Below the pieces are notes generated by a model, which saw only the letters and a program-made list of their open reading frames with translations, ran no database searches and was not told where the DNA came from. A stretch of DNA of 64,000 bases from Paenibacillus pinisoli (GTDB lineage: Bacteria; Bacillota; Bacilli; Paenibacillales; Paenibacillaceae): the NCBI RefSeq assembly GCF_003605435.1, contig NZ_QXQB01000001.1:62001-126000 (forward strand), written 5' to 3'. The translations under genes and the position numbers were made by a program. Below, piece by piece: positions 9,351 through 17,862 of the stretch (positions within the stretch are counted from its first letter, which is position 1; each line of letters begins with the position of its first letter).

Positions 9351-9387
9351 ACAACCGCTGAGCATGAGTCTCAGCGGTTGTTTTTAT
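9351..9387 (-). terminator. Bidirectional-looking intrinsic terminator
   Basis: AACCGCTGAG (9353-9362) pairs with CTCAGCGGTT (9370-9379). Runs of A before and T after give a U tract on both strands. It ends the TIGR03943/permease operon. Confidence 0.85.
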
Positions 9388-10427
9388 TCAGGAACCAGAT
9401 CCGAAAAATCGCCAAAATACGGATACACATATGGATCATTAGGGGCTTCTATCATCTCGATTTTCAGTGCTTCCAACCTCATAATCTCTACACCGTCGTA
9501 TTCCGTCTGGCCAATTATGCCGGTCAGCTTCATCCAGGCATCCTCCGCATAGCTTGCCGCCCTGCTCGATTCAACCAAAATGCCGTAAGGCATAGAATCG
9601 GCAGCGCAGCAAGTCATAGCCATACGAGAAATGACAAATTGATTCGAAGCCATGTTTTGCTCACGATAGACAAATCCGCTGATCTCCAGCTTCTTCCCTG
9701 CAAAATTTTGGCGGTATAGATCCACAGCCGTGATAATCTCCAGAAAGCCCTCTTCAATAACTGGTATCAGCTCCTTCTGATACAGCTTCTTTCCAAGAGC
9801 GCCATATTCCTCCGTATAAGCATCCGTTGGGAACAAGGCATCAAGCTCATCCTCAGCGGACAATGAACCATCCGTCAAATCAATATTCCCAGCAACGCTC
9901 TCTTGCAGCCGTTCCTCAATAGCAGACAACCGGTCTTCCGGAATGAGCGAATTTTCTTTTATGATCGCCACAAATGAATCTTCTTGCTCTTCATCCTCCA
10001 TAACAGGAGTTGGCGGCGGAGACGGCATGGGCGGTGTTTGATTGCTGCTGGCATTGAGGTTCATGCCTTTTACGGCGGCCACTTCGCTGCCCATTATTTT
10101 GTCAGGCATCATAAAGCCCAACATAAGCGGCACAATAAATACTCCGTACATCAGTATATTTTTGCTTATTGAGCTGGAGGGAGCATGTCCGCAATCGCAT
10201 TCCGCTGCCTCTTGCTCCTTATGCGTGCCCTGCAAGGCTAAGTAGATATAATAGATGGCAAGCAGAAACAGCACGACGGACGTAATCTTGACGTACGGGA
10301 TCATCTTCGGCACGATGTAGTACTGAAGCTTGTCCATCTTGACCAGCTTAACCACGTAGAACGAGAAGCCTGCCAATATGCCGGCTCGAATCAGATAATG
10401 GATCCCCATGCTCTTGTGCTCATGCAT
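9384..10427 (-). CDS. ycgQ: TIGR03943-family membrane protein (YcgQ-like)
   Basis: A 347-residue protein of the TIGR03943 family. The first half has paired transmembrane segments (residues about 8-27, 44-62 and 90-110). The rest is a large soluble C-terminal domain predicted outside the membrane, including KLEISGFVYREQNMASNQFV and a CC pair (MTCCAADSMPYG). Family members are always encoded beside a UPF0718-type permease, as here: the stop of the permease is 25 bp upstream. The function is unproven. The Zur-like box before the operon suggests metal handling. ATG at 10427 has GGGAGGA eight bases upstream. Confidence 0.85.
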   Translation of the reverse strand: MHEHKSMGIHYLIRAGILAGFSFYVVKLVKMDKLQYYIVPKMIPYVKITSVVLFLLAIYYIYLALQGTHKEQEAAECDCGHAPSSSISKNILMYGVFIVPLMLGFMMPDKIMGSEVAAVKGMNLNASSNQTPPMPSPPPTPVMEDEEQEDSFVAIIKENSLIPEDRLSAIEERLQESVAGNIDLTDGSLSAEDELDALFPTDAYTEEYGALGKKLYQKELIPVIEEGFLEIITAVDLYRQNFAGKKLEISGFVYREQNMASNQFVISRMAMTCCAADSMPYGILVESSRAASYAEDAWMKLTGIIGQTEYDGVEIMRLEALKIEMIEAPNDPYVYPYFGDFSDLVPE

Positions 10428-10452
10428 TCAGTATCCTCCCCTCTGCCTTAAT

Positions 10453-11502
10453 TCAAAAATAAAACCTGCCAATGATCAACGCGCCGATCGGCACCATGAT
10501 CGCGACCAGCACGATCAGCAAAATGACAAATCTGGCTTTGAACGCGGACAGCAGCATCAGAGTTCCTTTCAAATCAATCATCGGGCCGAACACCAGGAAG
10601 GTCAACAGGGAACCGGCAGAAAAAGTGCTCACAAACGAAGCCGCAACAAAAGCGTCCGCTGTCGAGCAAAGCGACAATATGTAGGCAAACCCGATCATAA
10701 AGAGATGGGACGTATATTCGCCCTGTCCGATGCCAATCAATTCAGAACGCGGAATAAAAGCTTGGATAAGCGCTGTAATAAAGGAGCCCAGAATCAAATA
10801 CTTGCCCATGTCAAAAAACTCGGCGCCTCCATGCTGGATTGCCTCCTGAAGCTTGCCGCCCTTCTTGGTCCTGTGCGTATGTCGATGTGAGTGGTGTGCA
10901 TGCCCATGCTGCACATGCGCCGAATGAGGCGAGTCCTTGAGCGGATCGCGTTTAACGAACATATAGATGATCAGGCCTATGCAAGCAGCAACTGCAACAG
11001 CAAGTCCCATACGGGCATACACCATATCCGGATTGGTTCGGAATGCCACAAGCGTAGCCGAATATACCACCGGATTGACAATCGGGCCGGCAAGAAAAAA
11101 AGCTACACCCGCGTATAGCGGCATGCCCTTGGCAATCAGCCTTCTCACGACCGGAATAAGTCCGCATTCGCATACAGGAAACAAGATGCCTAAGAAGCTT
11201 GCGACCAGCACGCCCAATATTGGATTTTTGGGAATAAACCGCTTGATCCACTGTTCGGGAATATACACCTGCATAAGCGACGAGACAATTACGCCAAGCA
11301 GCAGGAACGGCATAGCTTCAAGCACTATGCTGATCAGCATCGTCTTGAATGTGTTCATCCCCTGCACATTCGCCAATACATTCGTAGTGAATAAGTCGGG
11401 ATATACCGCAAATATAATGATTAACGCTATTACGAATATAAATGTCGCATTAATTTTCCAAGTTGACGTAGACGCAAGTTCCACCTCCTTTTTCGTAATC
11501 AT
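10453..11502 (-). CDS. ycgR: UPF0718-type permease with histidine-rich loop (YcgR-like)
   Basis: A 349-residue multi-spanning permease. It has the family motif FPVCECGLIPVVRRLI in the first half and LSLCSTADAFVAASF in the second, in a duplicated arrangement. A cytoplasmic-length loop near residues 195-215 is packed with histidines (HGHAHHSHRHTH), a plausible metal-binding stretch. It is the first gene of a two-gene operon with the TIGR03943 protein. ATG at 11502 is the only good in-frame start, although the best AAGGAGGTGG lies inside the coding region at codons 5-8, which is odd. A Zur-like box covers the start. Confidence 0.85.
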   Translation of the reverse strand: MITKKEVELASTSTWKINATFIFVIALIIIFAVYPDLFTTNVLANVQGMNTFKTMLISIVLEAMPFLLLGVIVSSLMQVYIPEQWIKRFIPKNPILGVLVASFLGILFPVCECGLIPVVRRLIAKGMPLYAGVAFFLAGPIVNPVVYSATLVAFRTNPDMVYARMGLAVAVAACIGLIIYMFVKRDPLKDSPHSAHVQHGHAHHSHRHTHRTKKGGKLQEAIQHGGAEFFDMGKYLILGSFITALIQAFIPRSELIGIGQGEYTSHLFMIGFAYILSLCSTADAFVAASFVSTFSAGSLLTFLVFGPMIDLKGTLMLLSAFKARFVILLIVLVAIMVPIGALIIGRFYF

Positions 11503-11544
11503 TACTCTTAAGAAAGTATATCAATCATGCAATTGGTAAGTCAA
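11493..11544 (-). promoter_or_regulatory. Promoter with Zur-like box over the start of the permease gene
   Basis: On the minus strand, TTGACT (11539-11544) and TATACT (11515-11520) are 18 bp apart, a good vegetative promoter. At 11493-11507 lies TCGTAATCATTACTC, matching the Bacillus Zur 7-1-7 consensus TCGTAATnATTACGA at 12 of 14 defined positions with an 11-nt perfect core. It sits over the transcript start and ATG, where a bound repressor would block transcription. Zur binding is inferred. Confidence 0.6.
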
Positions 11545-11569
11545 CCCTTTATTTCCCATATGATGACAA

Positions 11570-11600
11570 CAAAAAAACATGGCTCTGAGGAGCCATGTCC
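11570..11600 (-). terminator. Intrinsic terminator of the cyd operon
   Basis: ACATGGCT (11577-11584) pairs with AGCCATGT (11591-11598), followed on the minus strand by seven U. It lies 30 bp after the cydC stop. Confidence 0.85.
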
Positions 11601-11628
11601 ATTGCTGTACACATGCTGAAGCTGCGAC

Positions 11629-13353
11629 CTAACCGGCTTCGCCTATCAGCTGCCGTTCGATCTCCTTCATTTCGTAGAAATATCCCCGTTTATCCATTAG
11701 CTCTTCATAAGTGCCTGCCTCAACTACGGTTCCGTGATCCATAACGATAATTTGATCCATCGACTCCAGGCCGGTTAGCCGGTGACTGACCAGAATCAGC
11801 GTATCATTCGCCGCCAGCTTGAACAGCCTGCGATAGATGCGCTGCTCCGTTATAGCGTCCAGGGATGAGGTCGGCTCGTCAAGCAGCCATAGCCGCCCGC
11901 CCTTGGCCATTGCCCTTGCCAGAGCAAGGCGCTGCTTCTCGCCGTCGGATAAGTTCTCGCCTCGTTCATATACTTCGTCATCGAGCTTCTTATAAGACAG
12001 CTCCGCTTGACCCAGTATAACCTGCAACTCCTCTTCTGAGAGCCCTGCTTCATCGAGCAGCAGATTGTCCCGAATGGTGCCGCGGAAGAAATGGCCCTGC
12101 TGCAGCACAACGGCTGCATGCTTCCAGATGCTTGATTCATGGAGCTCGTTCAGCGGCTTATCATTCATCCGAATCTGGCCCTGTGCCGGCGCATACAGCT
12201 TCAGCAGCAATTCGAGCACCGTCGTTTTCCCCGATCCGCTTGCCCCGACAATGGCCGTCTTGGATCCTGCCGCCATCCGGATATGAATATCTCGAAGAGC
12301 CGGCCTCCACTCATCAGCATATTGGAACGACACGCCGTTCAGCTCAACGGAAGGCGGAGCATCATCAGATAGAGAGCCTTCCGGCTGCGGCGGCAGCGCC
12401 TCGCCGGGTTGCACAGTCTCGGCGAGCCTGCTGGCTGCATGCTCACTATCTTGCTTGTAGGACGGCAGCGTCGCCATGGCTCCCGCTTCCTCGAATACGG
12501 TCTGTGCCGCCAATACCAGCATCGCCAGAAATACGCCTGCCAGTGAATCATTAACGATCAAATATCCGCCAAGGACCAGCACGCCCCAAGTAACCAGATA
12601 GGTAAGCCCTACATGCAGGGATTGCCCGTTCAATAGATGGATGCCCGCTGCTTGCTGCTCATCGGCCAGAACATCGGAGTGCCGCCGCAGCTGCTGCCCC
12701 CGCTCATCAAGCTTGCCGTACACCTTTAATTCCAGAAAGCCGTATAGCAGTTCCGCTGCATTCGTCGATAACGCCGCCCGATGCAGCCGGACGCGGCCGC
12801 GGATATTCCGCTGTCCCCGCAGAATGACAGCCGGAATAACAAATGCTGCCCCAAGCAGGCCTAGCACTAATAGCCCTGCGATCCATATCGAATATGCGGA
12901 AGCAAAAAGCACCGTAGCCAGAAACACCATTACCAGCACGATAGGCGGATATGCAACGCGCAGAAAATAATGCTGCAAGCTCTCCACATCGCCTACAATG
13001 CGTGCCAATAGATCCCCGCTCCGCCTAGTCCTCAGCATTGAGGGCGCCAGAGGCACCAGCTTCGCAAAAAATGAAGTCCGCAGGCGGCTTAGGATGGAGA
13101 ACGTCGCCTGATGGGAATAAAGGCGCTCCGCGTAGCGGCTTGCCGCCCGCAGCAAGCCGAGCAGCTTGACGATGGAGATCAGTACGATCAGCGTGTAGAG
13201 CGGCGGGGCGAACACAGTCTGGGAGATCAAATATCCGCTGGCCGAGAATAGGCCCACGCCTCCGACTCCGGCGACAAAGCCGCCGGCAATGGCAAACGCA
13301 ATGTCTCTCCGTTCTCGGAGCATCGCTTTGATCAAGATGGTAAGCTCGCTCAT
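11629..13353 (-). CDS. cydC: Thiol reductant ABC exporter subunit CydC
   Basis: A 574-residue half-ABC exporter that pairs with CydD to move glutathione or cysteine-type thiols (or otherwise support haem insertion) for assembly of cytochrome bd. Six transmembrane segments occupy about residues 15-310. The nucleotide-binding domain has Walker A GASGSGKTT, signature NLSDGEKQR and Walker B LWLLDEPTSSLD, with the H-loop in LILVSHR. The start overlaps the cydD stop by four bases (ATGA), so the two are translationally coupled. It is the last gene of cydABDC and is followed by a strong terminator. Confidence 0.93.
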   Translation of the reverse strand: MSELTILIKAMLRERRDIAFAIAGGFVAGVGGVGLFSASGYLISQTVFAPPLYTLIVLISIVKLLGLLRAASRYAERLYSHQATFSILSRLRTSFFAKLVPLAPSMLRTRRSGDLLARIVGDVESLQHYFLRVAYPPIVLVMVFLATVLFASAYSIWIAGLLVLGLLGAAFVIPAVILRGQRNIRGRVRLHRAALSTNAAELLYGFLELKVYGKLDERGQQLRRHSDVLADEQQAAGIHLLNGQSLHVGLTYLVTWGVLVLGGYLIVNDSLAGVFLAMLVLAAQTVFEEAGAMATLPSYKQDSEHAASRLAETVQPGEALPPQPEGSLSDDAPPSVELNGVSFQYADEWRPALRDIHIRMAAGSKTAIVGASGSGKTTVLELLLKLYAPAQGQIRMNDKPLNELHESSIWKHAAVVLQQGHFFRGTIRDNLLLDEAGLSEEELQVILGQAELSYKKLDDEVYERGENLSDGEKQRLALARAMAKGGRLWLLDEPTSSLDAITEQRIYRRLFKLAANDTLILVSHRLTGLESMDQIIVMDHGTVVEAGTYEELMDKRGYFYEMKEIERQLIGEAG

Positions 13354-15116
13354 CCCGCTCTCCCCTTCCTCTGAAGCTGCACCAATTGGGCATACTGCGG
13401 CAAGCGCTCGACCAGCTCTTCATGGCTGCCGCTGCCCAGAATTGTACCGTTCTCTAGATAGATGATCCGGTCAGCATCCTTAATCGTATAGAGACGATGC
13501 GCTACGGTAATCATGGTCGCCCCGCTTGCCAGACTGCCGATCGACTCCTGCAGCACCCGTTCGGTCCGTACATCAAGACCGACGGTAGGCTCGTCGAACA
13601 GGATGATTGCAGGACGGTTCAGGAAGGCTCTCGCCAAAGCAAGCCGCTGCTTCTCGCCGCCGGATAATCCCCGGCCCCCTTCGCCAACTCCTGTATCGAG
13701 GCCTCTCTCCAATCCGCCGATCAATTCAGCCAGTCCCGCAGCTGCGGCAGCCTGCTCCACGTCGGATCGGGTCACAGCGCGGCTCGTGTCGATAGCGATA
13801 TTGTCAGCGAGCGTCCCGGAGAAGATATAGGGATGCTGGGTAATGTAGCTCATTTGGTCGAACCAGGAGTTATTCTTGTACTCCCTAAGAGGACGGCCGT
13901 TTAGCAGCACTTCGCCTGATGCGGATGGGAGCAAGCCTGCTATAAGATGAAGCAATGTCGTTTTGCCGGCGCCGCTTCTTCCGACAATCGCGATCTTCTG
14001 GCCCTGTTCGATGAGCAGCCGGTCGACAGCCAGTTCGAAGGAGCCTTGACCATAATGGAAACGCACATCGTTCAATTGGATAACGGGCGGCACTGGGATG
14101 CCCGGATCAGCACGGTCAGGCTGGATTGAATCTCCTTGAGCCATTTGCCAATCTCCATCCATCGCTCCAAGCATTTGCTCCACCTTGCGGATCGCCCCCA
14201 TGCTAGTACGCCCGCTATGAAAGGCCGTACCTGTATTTTTCAGCAGACTGAAAAACTCCGGGACGAGCAGCAGGACAAAAAAGGCCGTGTGGAATGACAT
14301 CGTCTTGAACACAACCAATTGTAGCGCCAGCTCCAGCGACACAAGTCCGATGCTGAGCATGACGATCAATTCCATCATGAAGGTGTTGGTAAAGGCGATA
14401 CGCAGAATGCCCATGGTGGCCTCACGGAAAGCCAAACTGCTGCGTTTGATTTCTTCCTCCTGGCGGCGCGCTCTTCCATAGAGCTTAAGCGTCACCAGCC
14501 CTTGCAGCGAATCCAGAAACGTACCGGAGAACCGGGACAGCTCCTCATATTTCTCTTCTGACTTTCTCTTGGTCTTGAGTCCTACCAACACCATAAATAT
14601 CGGGATAAAAGGTGCCGTAACCAGCATGATGAGCCCAGACGGATAATGCCAGACGAATACGGCCGCCAGCATAATAAGCGGGATGATAGCCGCCTCGACC
14701 ATGCGGGGAAGATACTGGCTGAAGTACCCGTCCGACTCATCGACCGCATCCAGCATGACGCTCACTGTGCCGCCTGTCCCGCCGCGGGCTGTTGCCGCTG
14801 CCGAATCGCCTGCCAGCTTCCGCAGCAGCTCTCCCCTCATCGTTTTTTTGGCGAGGGCCGCCATGCTCAATCCAATCCGTCCGTTGCTATGCGCAAGCAG
14901 CGTTCGCGCCAGCATGACCGCTAGCAGCGAGCCCAGCAAGGCAAGAATTGACGATGGGGCAGCGTTCATCACAAATATCCGGTTGACAGCTTCAGCCATT
15001 AGCGCGGCTTGCCCTATGATAGCAGCGCCTAGCGCCAGCGATATGATTCCAAGAAGAAGCATGCTCCTCCGCTGCTTCGACAGCTGTTCGGACAACAGCG
15101 ATTTGTTCCTCTTCAC
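13350..15116 (-). CDS. cydD: Thiol reductant ABC exporter subunit CydD
   Basis: A 588-residue half-ABC exporter, partner of CydC in the inner membrane. The transmembrane domain covers about residues 15-320. Walker A is VGRSGAGKTT, the signature GLSGGEKQR, Walker B IILFDEPTVGLD and the H-loop TVAHRL. The start is GTG at 15116 behind a strong AGGAGGGG. It lies 66 bp after cydB and overlaps cydC by 4 bp. The assignment to CydD over CydC rests on gene order and the characteristic SRFSGTFLDSLQGLVTLK segment of CydD proteins. Confidence 0.92.
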   Translation of the reverse strand: MKRNKSLLSEQLSKQRRSMLLLGIISLALGAAIIGQAALMAEAVNRIFVMNAAPSSILALLGSLLAVMLARTLLAHSNGRIGLSMAALAKKTMRGELLRKLAGDSAAATARGGTGGTVSVMLDAVDESDGYFSQYLPRMVEAAIIPLIMLAAVFVWHYPSGLIMLVTAPFIPIFMVLVGLKTKRKSEEKYEELSRFSGTFLDSLQGLVTLKLYGRARRQEEEIKRSSLAFREATMGILRIAFTNTFMMELIVMLSIGLVSLELALQLVVFKTMSFHTAFFVLLLVPEFFSLLKNTGTAFHSGRTSMGAIRKVEQMLGAMDGDWQMAQGDSIQPDRADPGIPVPPVIQLNDVRFHYGQGSFELAVDRLLIEQGQKIAIVGRSGAGKTTLLHLIAGLLPSASGEVLLNGRPLREYKNNSWFDQMSYITQHPYIFSGTLADNIAIDTSRAVTRSDVEQAAAAAGLAELIGGLERGLDTGVGEGGRGLSGGEKQRLALARAFLNRPAIILFDEPTVGLDVRTERVLQESIGSLASGATMITVAHRLYTIKDADRIIYLENGTILGSGSHEELVERLPQYAQLVQLQRKGRAG

Positions 15117-15182
15117 TCCGACTCCCCTCCTATGCCCGGCAAAGCGCCGGGAGCCGTAACATGCGGCTGTCCAGCAGCCGCC

Positions 15183-16199
15183 TCACTTCTTGCCCTTCAC
15201 ATAATCCGCATCGAACAGGAACAGCTTGAATACGAGCGCCAGCGACGGGATAAGCAAGCATAAGCCGCCGATAAAGGCAATGACGAGCGCAATGCCCATC
15301 GATTCCTGGGTCGCACCCTCCTGAATCGTAATGAAAGGGTCCAGAATGTACGGGTAATGTCCAATTCCGTAAGCAAAGAACGCGCAGAAGAACTGCAGCA
15401 TGACCGCAATAAAGGCAAGTCCATACCGTCTTCCGCTGTACAGCAGCCACAAGGCGAGCATAAAGAACCCGACCGACAGCGCCAGCAGCCACCATAAATC
15501 CATCATGTTCTGAAAATGGCGTTCATTATGCTGGCTCAAGTAGATGAAAGCCGTGAGTGCCGCAATAATAGTCGGCGTGCTCCAGAACAGCGCGTAATTC
15601 CTCATGAGCTTAAGTGCCGATTGGTCGGCTGCCCGCGAGGCATAGAAGGTCAGAAATGTTCCGCTTATAAACAAGACCGATACGATCGCCAGCGCCACAA
15701 TGCTCCATGAGAGCGGACTCGTGAAAAGCTTGAAATATTCAAGCGACACGACTCCCGCTTGTTCTGTAATGAACCCGCCTTCAGACAATGTCAGCGCTAC
15801 TGACAGAGATGCCGGAATGAGCAGCCCTGTCGCCCCGTATAGGAACAGATACACAATGCTCTCCTTGGATCCGTAATTCTCGAAGGCGTAGAAGGAGCCG
15901 CGAATCGCGAGCAGAATGACGGCGATGCTGCCCGGCACAAGCAGCGACGAGCCATAGTAATAGGCGGTATCGGGGAAGAACCCCACAATTCCGACCAGGA
16001 AGAAAACAAAAAATACATTTGTAATTTCCCATACCGGCGACAAGTAGCGGGATATGAGACGATTAATGAGATGATCCTGCTTGGTCAGACGGGCATAGTA
16101 GGCAAAAAATCCGGCGCCAAAATCGATCGAGGCTACAATCAAGTAGCCATATAGAAACAGCCATAGCACCGTAATGCCGATTAATTCATAGCTGATCAT
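15183..16199 (-). CDS. cydB: Cytochrome bd ubiquinol/menaquinol oxidase subunit II
   Basis: A 338-residue membrane protein, subunit II of the cytochrome bd oxidase that passes electrons from menaquinol to oxygen at high affinity. The N-terminus reads LYGYLIVASIDFGAGFFAYY, typical for the short Firmicutes CydB, and there are about nine transmembrane segments. The start overlaps the cydA stop by 4 bp (ATGA), so CydA and CydB are made together in equal amounts. A tiny 18-codon frame overlaps the cydB stop but does not look like a CydX/CydS subunit. Confidence 0.93.
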   Translation of the reverse strand: MISYELIGITVLWLFLYGYLIVASIDFGAGFFAYYARLTKQDHLINRLISRYLSPVWEITNVFFVFFLVGIVGFFPDTAYYYGSSLLVPGSIAVILLAIRGSFYAFENYGSKESIVYLFLYGATGLLIPASLSVALTLSEGGFITEQAGVVSLEYFKLFTSPLSWSIVALAIVSVLFISGTFLTFYASRAADQSALKLMRNYALFWSTPTIIAALTAFIYLSQHNERHFQNMMDLWWLLALSVGFFMLALWLLYSGRRYGLAFIAVMLQFFCAFFAYGIGHYPYILDPFITIQEGATQESMGIALVIAFIGGLCLLIPSLALVFKLFLFDADYVKGKK

Positions 16200-17548
16200 G
16201 TTCGCTCACCTTCTCCCGGCTTGCTCTGCATATACCGTTCAAACTCCGCGTCCGCAGGATTGTTCCGGAATAGCCGCCTAAGCACAATCGCGCACAATAC
16301 ACCCAGCACAATGTACAGCAGCAGGAATACAAAGAATAGAGGCATGACATTCGGCGATGACGTCGCCGCTTCCTCCACGCGCATATAACCGCGGATAATC
16401 CATGGCTGGCGGCCTACCTCCGCATAGAACCATCCCAGCTCGACCGCAAGAAAGGCCAGCGGCGCGCATAAGGCAATGATCCAAAGGAGCAGCTTGTTAT
16501 GCTGATTGCGCTTCTTCCAAAGCACGAACAGGAAATATAGAACCGACACAGCTAACAGCAGAAAACCGATGGACACCATAAAGTCGAACAAGTAATGAAC
16601 GATTAGCGGCGGATGTTCGTCTGGCGGAAATTCATTCAATCCCGTCACCTCGGCGTTAAAGTCTCCGAATGCCAGGAAACTGAGCGCTTTGGGCAGATGG
16701 AGGGCTCCCATCACTTCCCGCTCGGCATTCAGCCATCCCAGGAAGATTAAGTCCGCTCCGCTTTCCGTCTCGAAGTGCCATTCCGCAGCAGCGAGCTTCT
16801 CCGGCTGATGCTCCGCCAGAAACTTCGCTGATACGTCGCCGGCCACCGTCGTCAACAGGCCGAATACAAGCACAACGCCCATCATCAGGTTCAGCGACTT
16901 CTTGTAATACGCCGTCGCTCCCTTTCTTACAATCGTGAAGGCAGCAATTCCAGCTAACAGCGCTGCACCCGTCATATAAGCCGAGGTTAGTACGTGAAAA
17001 ACTTTCGACGGCGTTGCCGTATTCAGCATCGCTTCAATGGGATTGACAGCGGCGAAGTGGCCCGCTTCCAGCACGAAGCCTTCCGGCTGGTTCATAAATC
17101 CGTTCACCGTCGTAATGAAGAAGGCGGACATGCCTGCTCCTGCGACAATCGGAATGGTCAGCAGCCAGTGCAAATACGGGTTGCGGAACCGGTCCCATGT
17201 ATATAAATAAATGCCTAGAAATATAGCTTCAAAGAAAAACGCAAAAACCTCCATAAAGAGCGGCAGCGCTACTACATTGCCCGCAAGCTTCATAAAGTTC
17301 GGCCATACGAGCGCCAGCTGCATTGCTATCGCCGTACCCGTCACAACGCCTACCGCCACTGAGATGACAAAGCCGCGCGTCCACCTTTTTGCCATCAAAA
17401 TATAATGCGGATCCTTCTTGCGGATGCCGACAAACTCGGCGATTGCGATCATTAACGGAACACTGACGCCAACGGTGGCGAAAATAACGTGAAAGGTCAG
17501 CGTGAGACCTGTCACTAATCTGCTCCATAGCACCGTATCAATCTCCAC
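16196..17548 (-). CDS. cydA: Cytochrome bd ubiquinol/menaquinol oxidase subunit I
   Basis: About 450 residues; carries the three haems and the quinol site of cytochrome bd. Visible are the N-terminal haem-ligand His (FHVIFATVG, about residue 20), the central HVLTSAYMTG histidine, and the invariant GRQPWIIRG motif. The Q-loop is of the short type. The frame runs on to ATG at 17611, but GTG at 17548 has AAAGGAG ten bases upstream and gives the usual CydA N-terminus (VEIDTVLWSRL), so that start is preferred. First gene of cydABDC. No convincing Rex site was found upstream. Confidence 0.92.
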   Translation of the reverse strand: MEIDTVLWSRLVTGLTLTFHVIFATVGVSVPLMIAIAEFVGIRKKDPHYILMAKRWTRGFVISVAVGVVTGTAIAMQLALVWPNFMKLAGNVVALPLFMEVFAFFFEAIFLGIYLYTWDRFRNPYLHWLLTIPIVAGAGMSAFFITTVNGFMNQPEGFVLEAGHFAAVNPIEAMLNTATPSKVFHVLTSAYMTGAALLAGIAAFTIVRKGATAYYKKSLNLMMGVVLVFGLLTTVAGDVSAKFLAEHQPEKLAAAEWHFETESGADLIFLGWLNAEREVMGALHLPKALSFLAFGDFNAEVTGLNEFPPDEHPPLIVHYLFDFMVSIGFLLLAVSVLYFLFVLWKKRNQHNKLLLWIIALCAPLAFLAVELGWFYAEVGRQPWIIRGYMRVEEAATSSPNVMPLFFVFLLLYIVLGVLCAIVLRRLFRNNPADAEFERYMQSKPGEGERT

Positions 17549-17827
17549 GATATTCCGACTCCTTTCGTCTCGAATCATAGCTGTCAAAGATCGGATATCC
17601 TCAGCTTTCAAGTACTAGTATAAACAAAGCGCACGTCAATAACCGCCGATTCGAACTCGCTTCAACAAAGGTTCAACTCTTTCTGACAACCTCGTGAAAA
17701 GGCTGAAAATAGCTCGGATGAGTTATTGCCTCAATAATCGAACTGTGATATTCGCGCGCGTGTTTAATGTTCAGAAAGAAAAACGATCAGAAAGAAAATG
17801 AGCGGATTTAGCTCGAACGACATAGAA
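17549..17827. other. Intergenic region upstream of cydA
   Basis: About 280 bp without a convincing gene. It must hold the cyd promoter: a TATACT at about 17612-17625 (minus strand) is the best -10 candidate, but no good -35 is at the right distance. No clear binding site for Rex or Fnr was recognised. Confidence 0.4.
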
Positions 17828-17853
17828 AAAAGCCGCCATTACGGCGGCTTGGC
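17827..17853 (-). terminator. Intrinsic terminator of the MFS gene
   Basis: AAGCCGCC (17830-17837), loop ATTAC, GGCGGCTT (17843-17850). The run of A at 17826-17831 gives the U tract on the minus strand. Confidence 0.85.
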
Positions 17854-17862
17854 TTGGTACAT

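Noticed and set aside
10891..11539. Plus-strand frames over the permease gene
   Set aside because: They are antisense shadows of a clear membrane-protein gene.
15130..15186. 18-codon frame overlapping the cydB stop, as a possible CydX/CydS subunit
   Set aside because: The product is arginine-rich and has no membrane helix, unlike known small bd-oxidase subunits.
17612..17800. Rex or Fnr site upstream of cydA
   Set aside because: Only half-site resemblances (TGTGA, TTCAC-like) were found, without a symmetrical partner.
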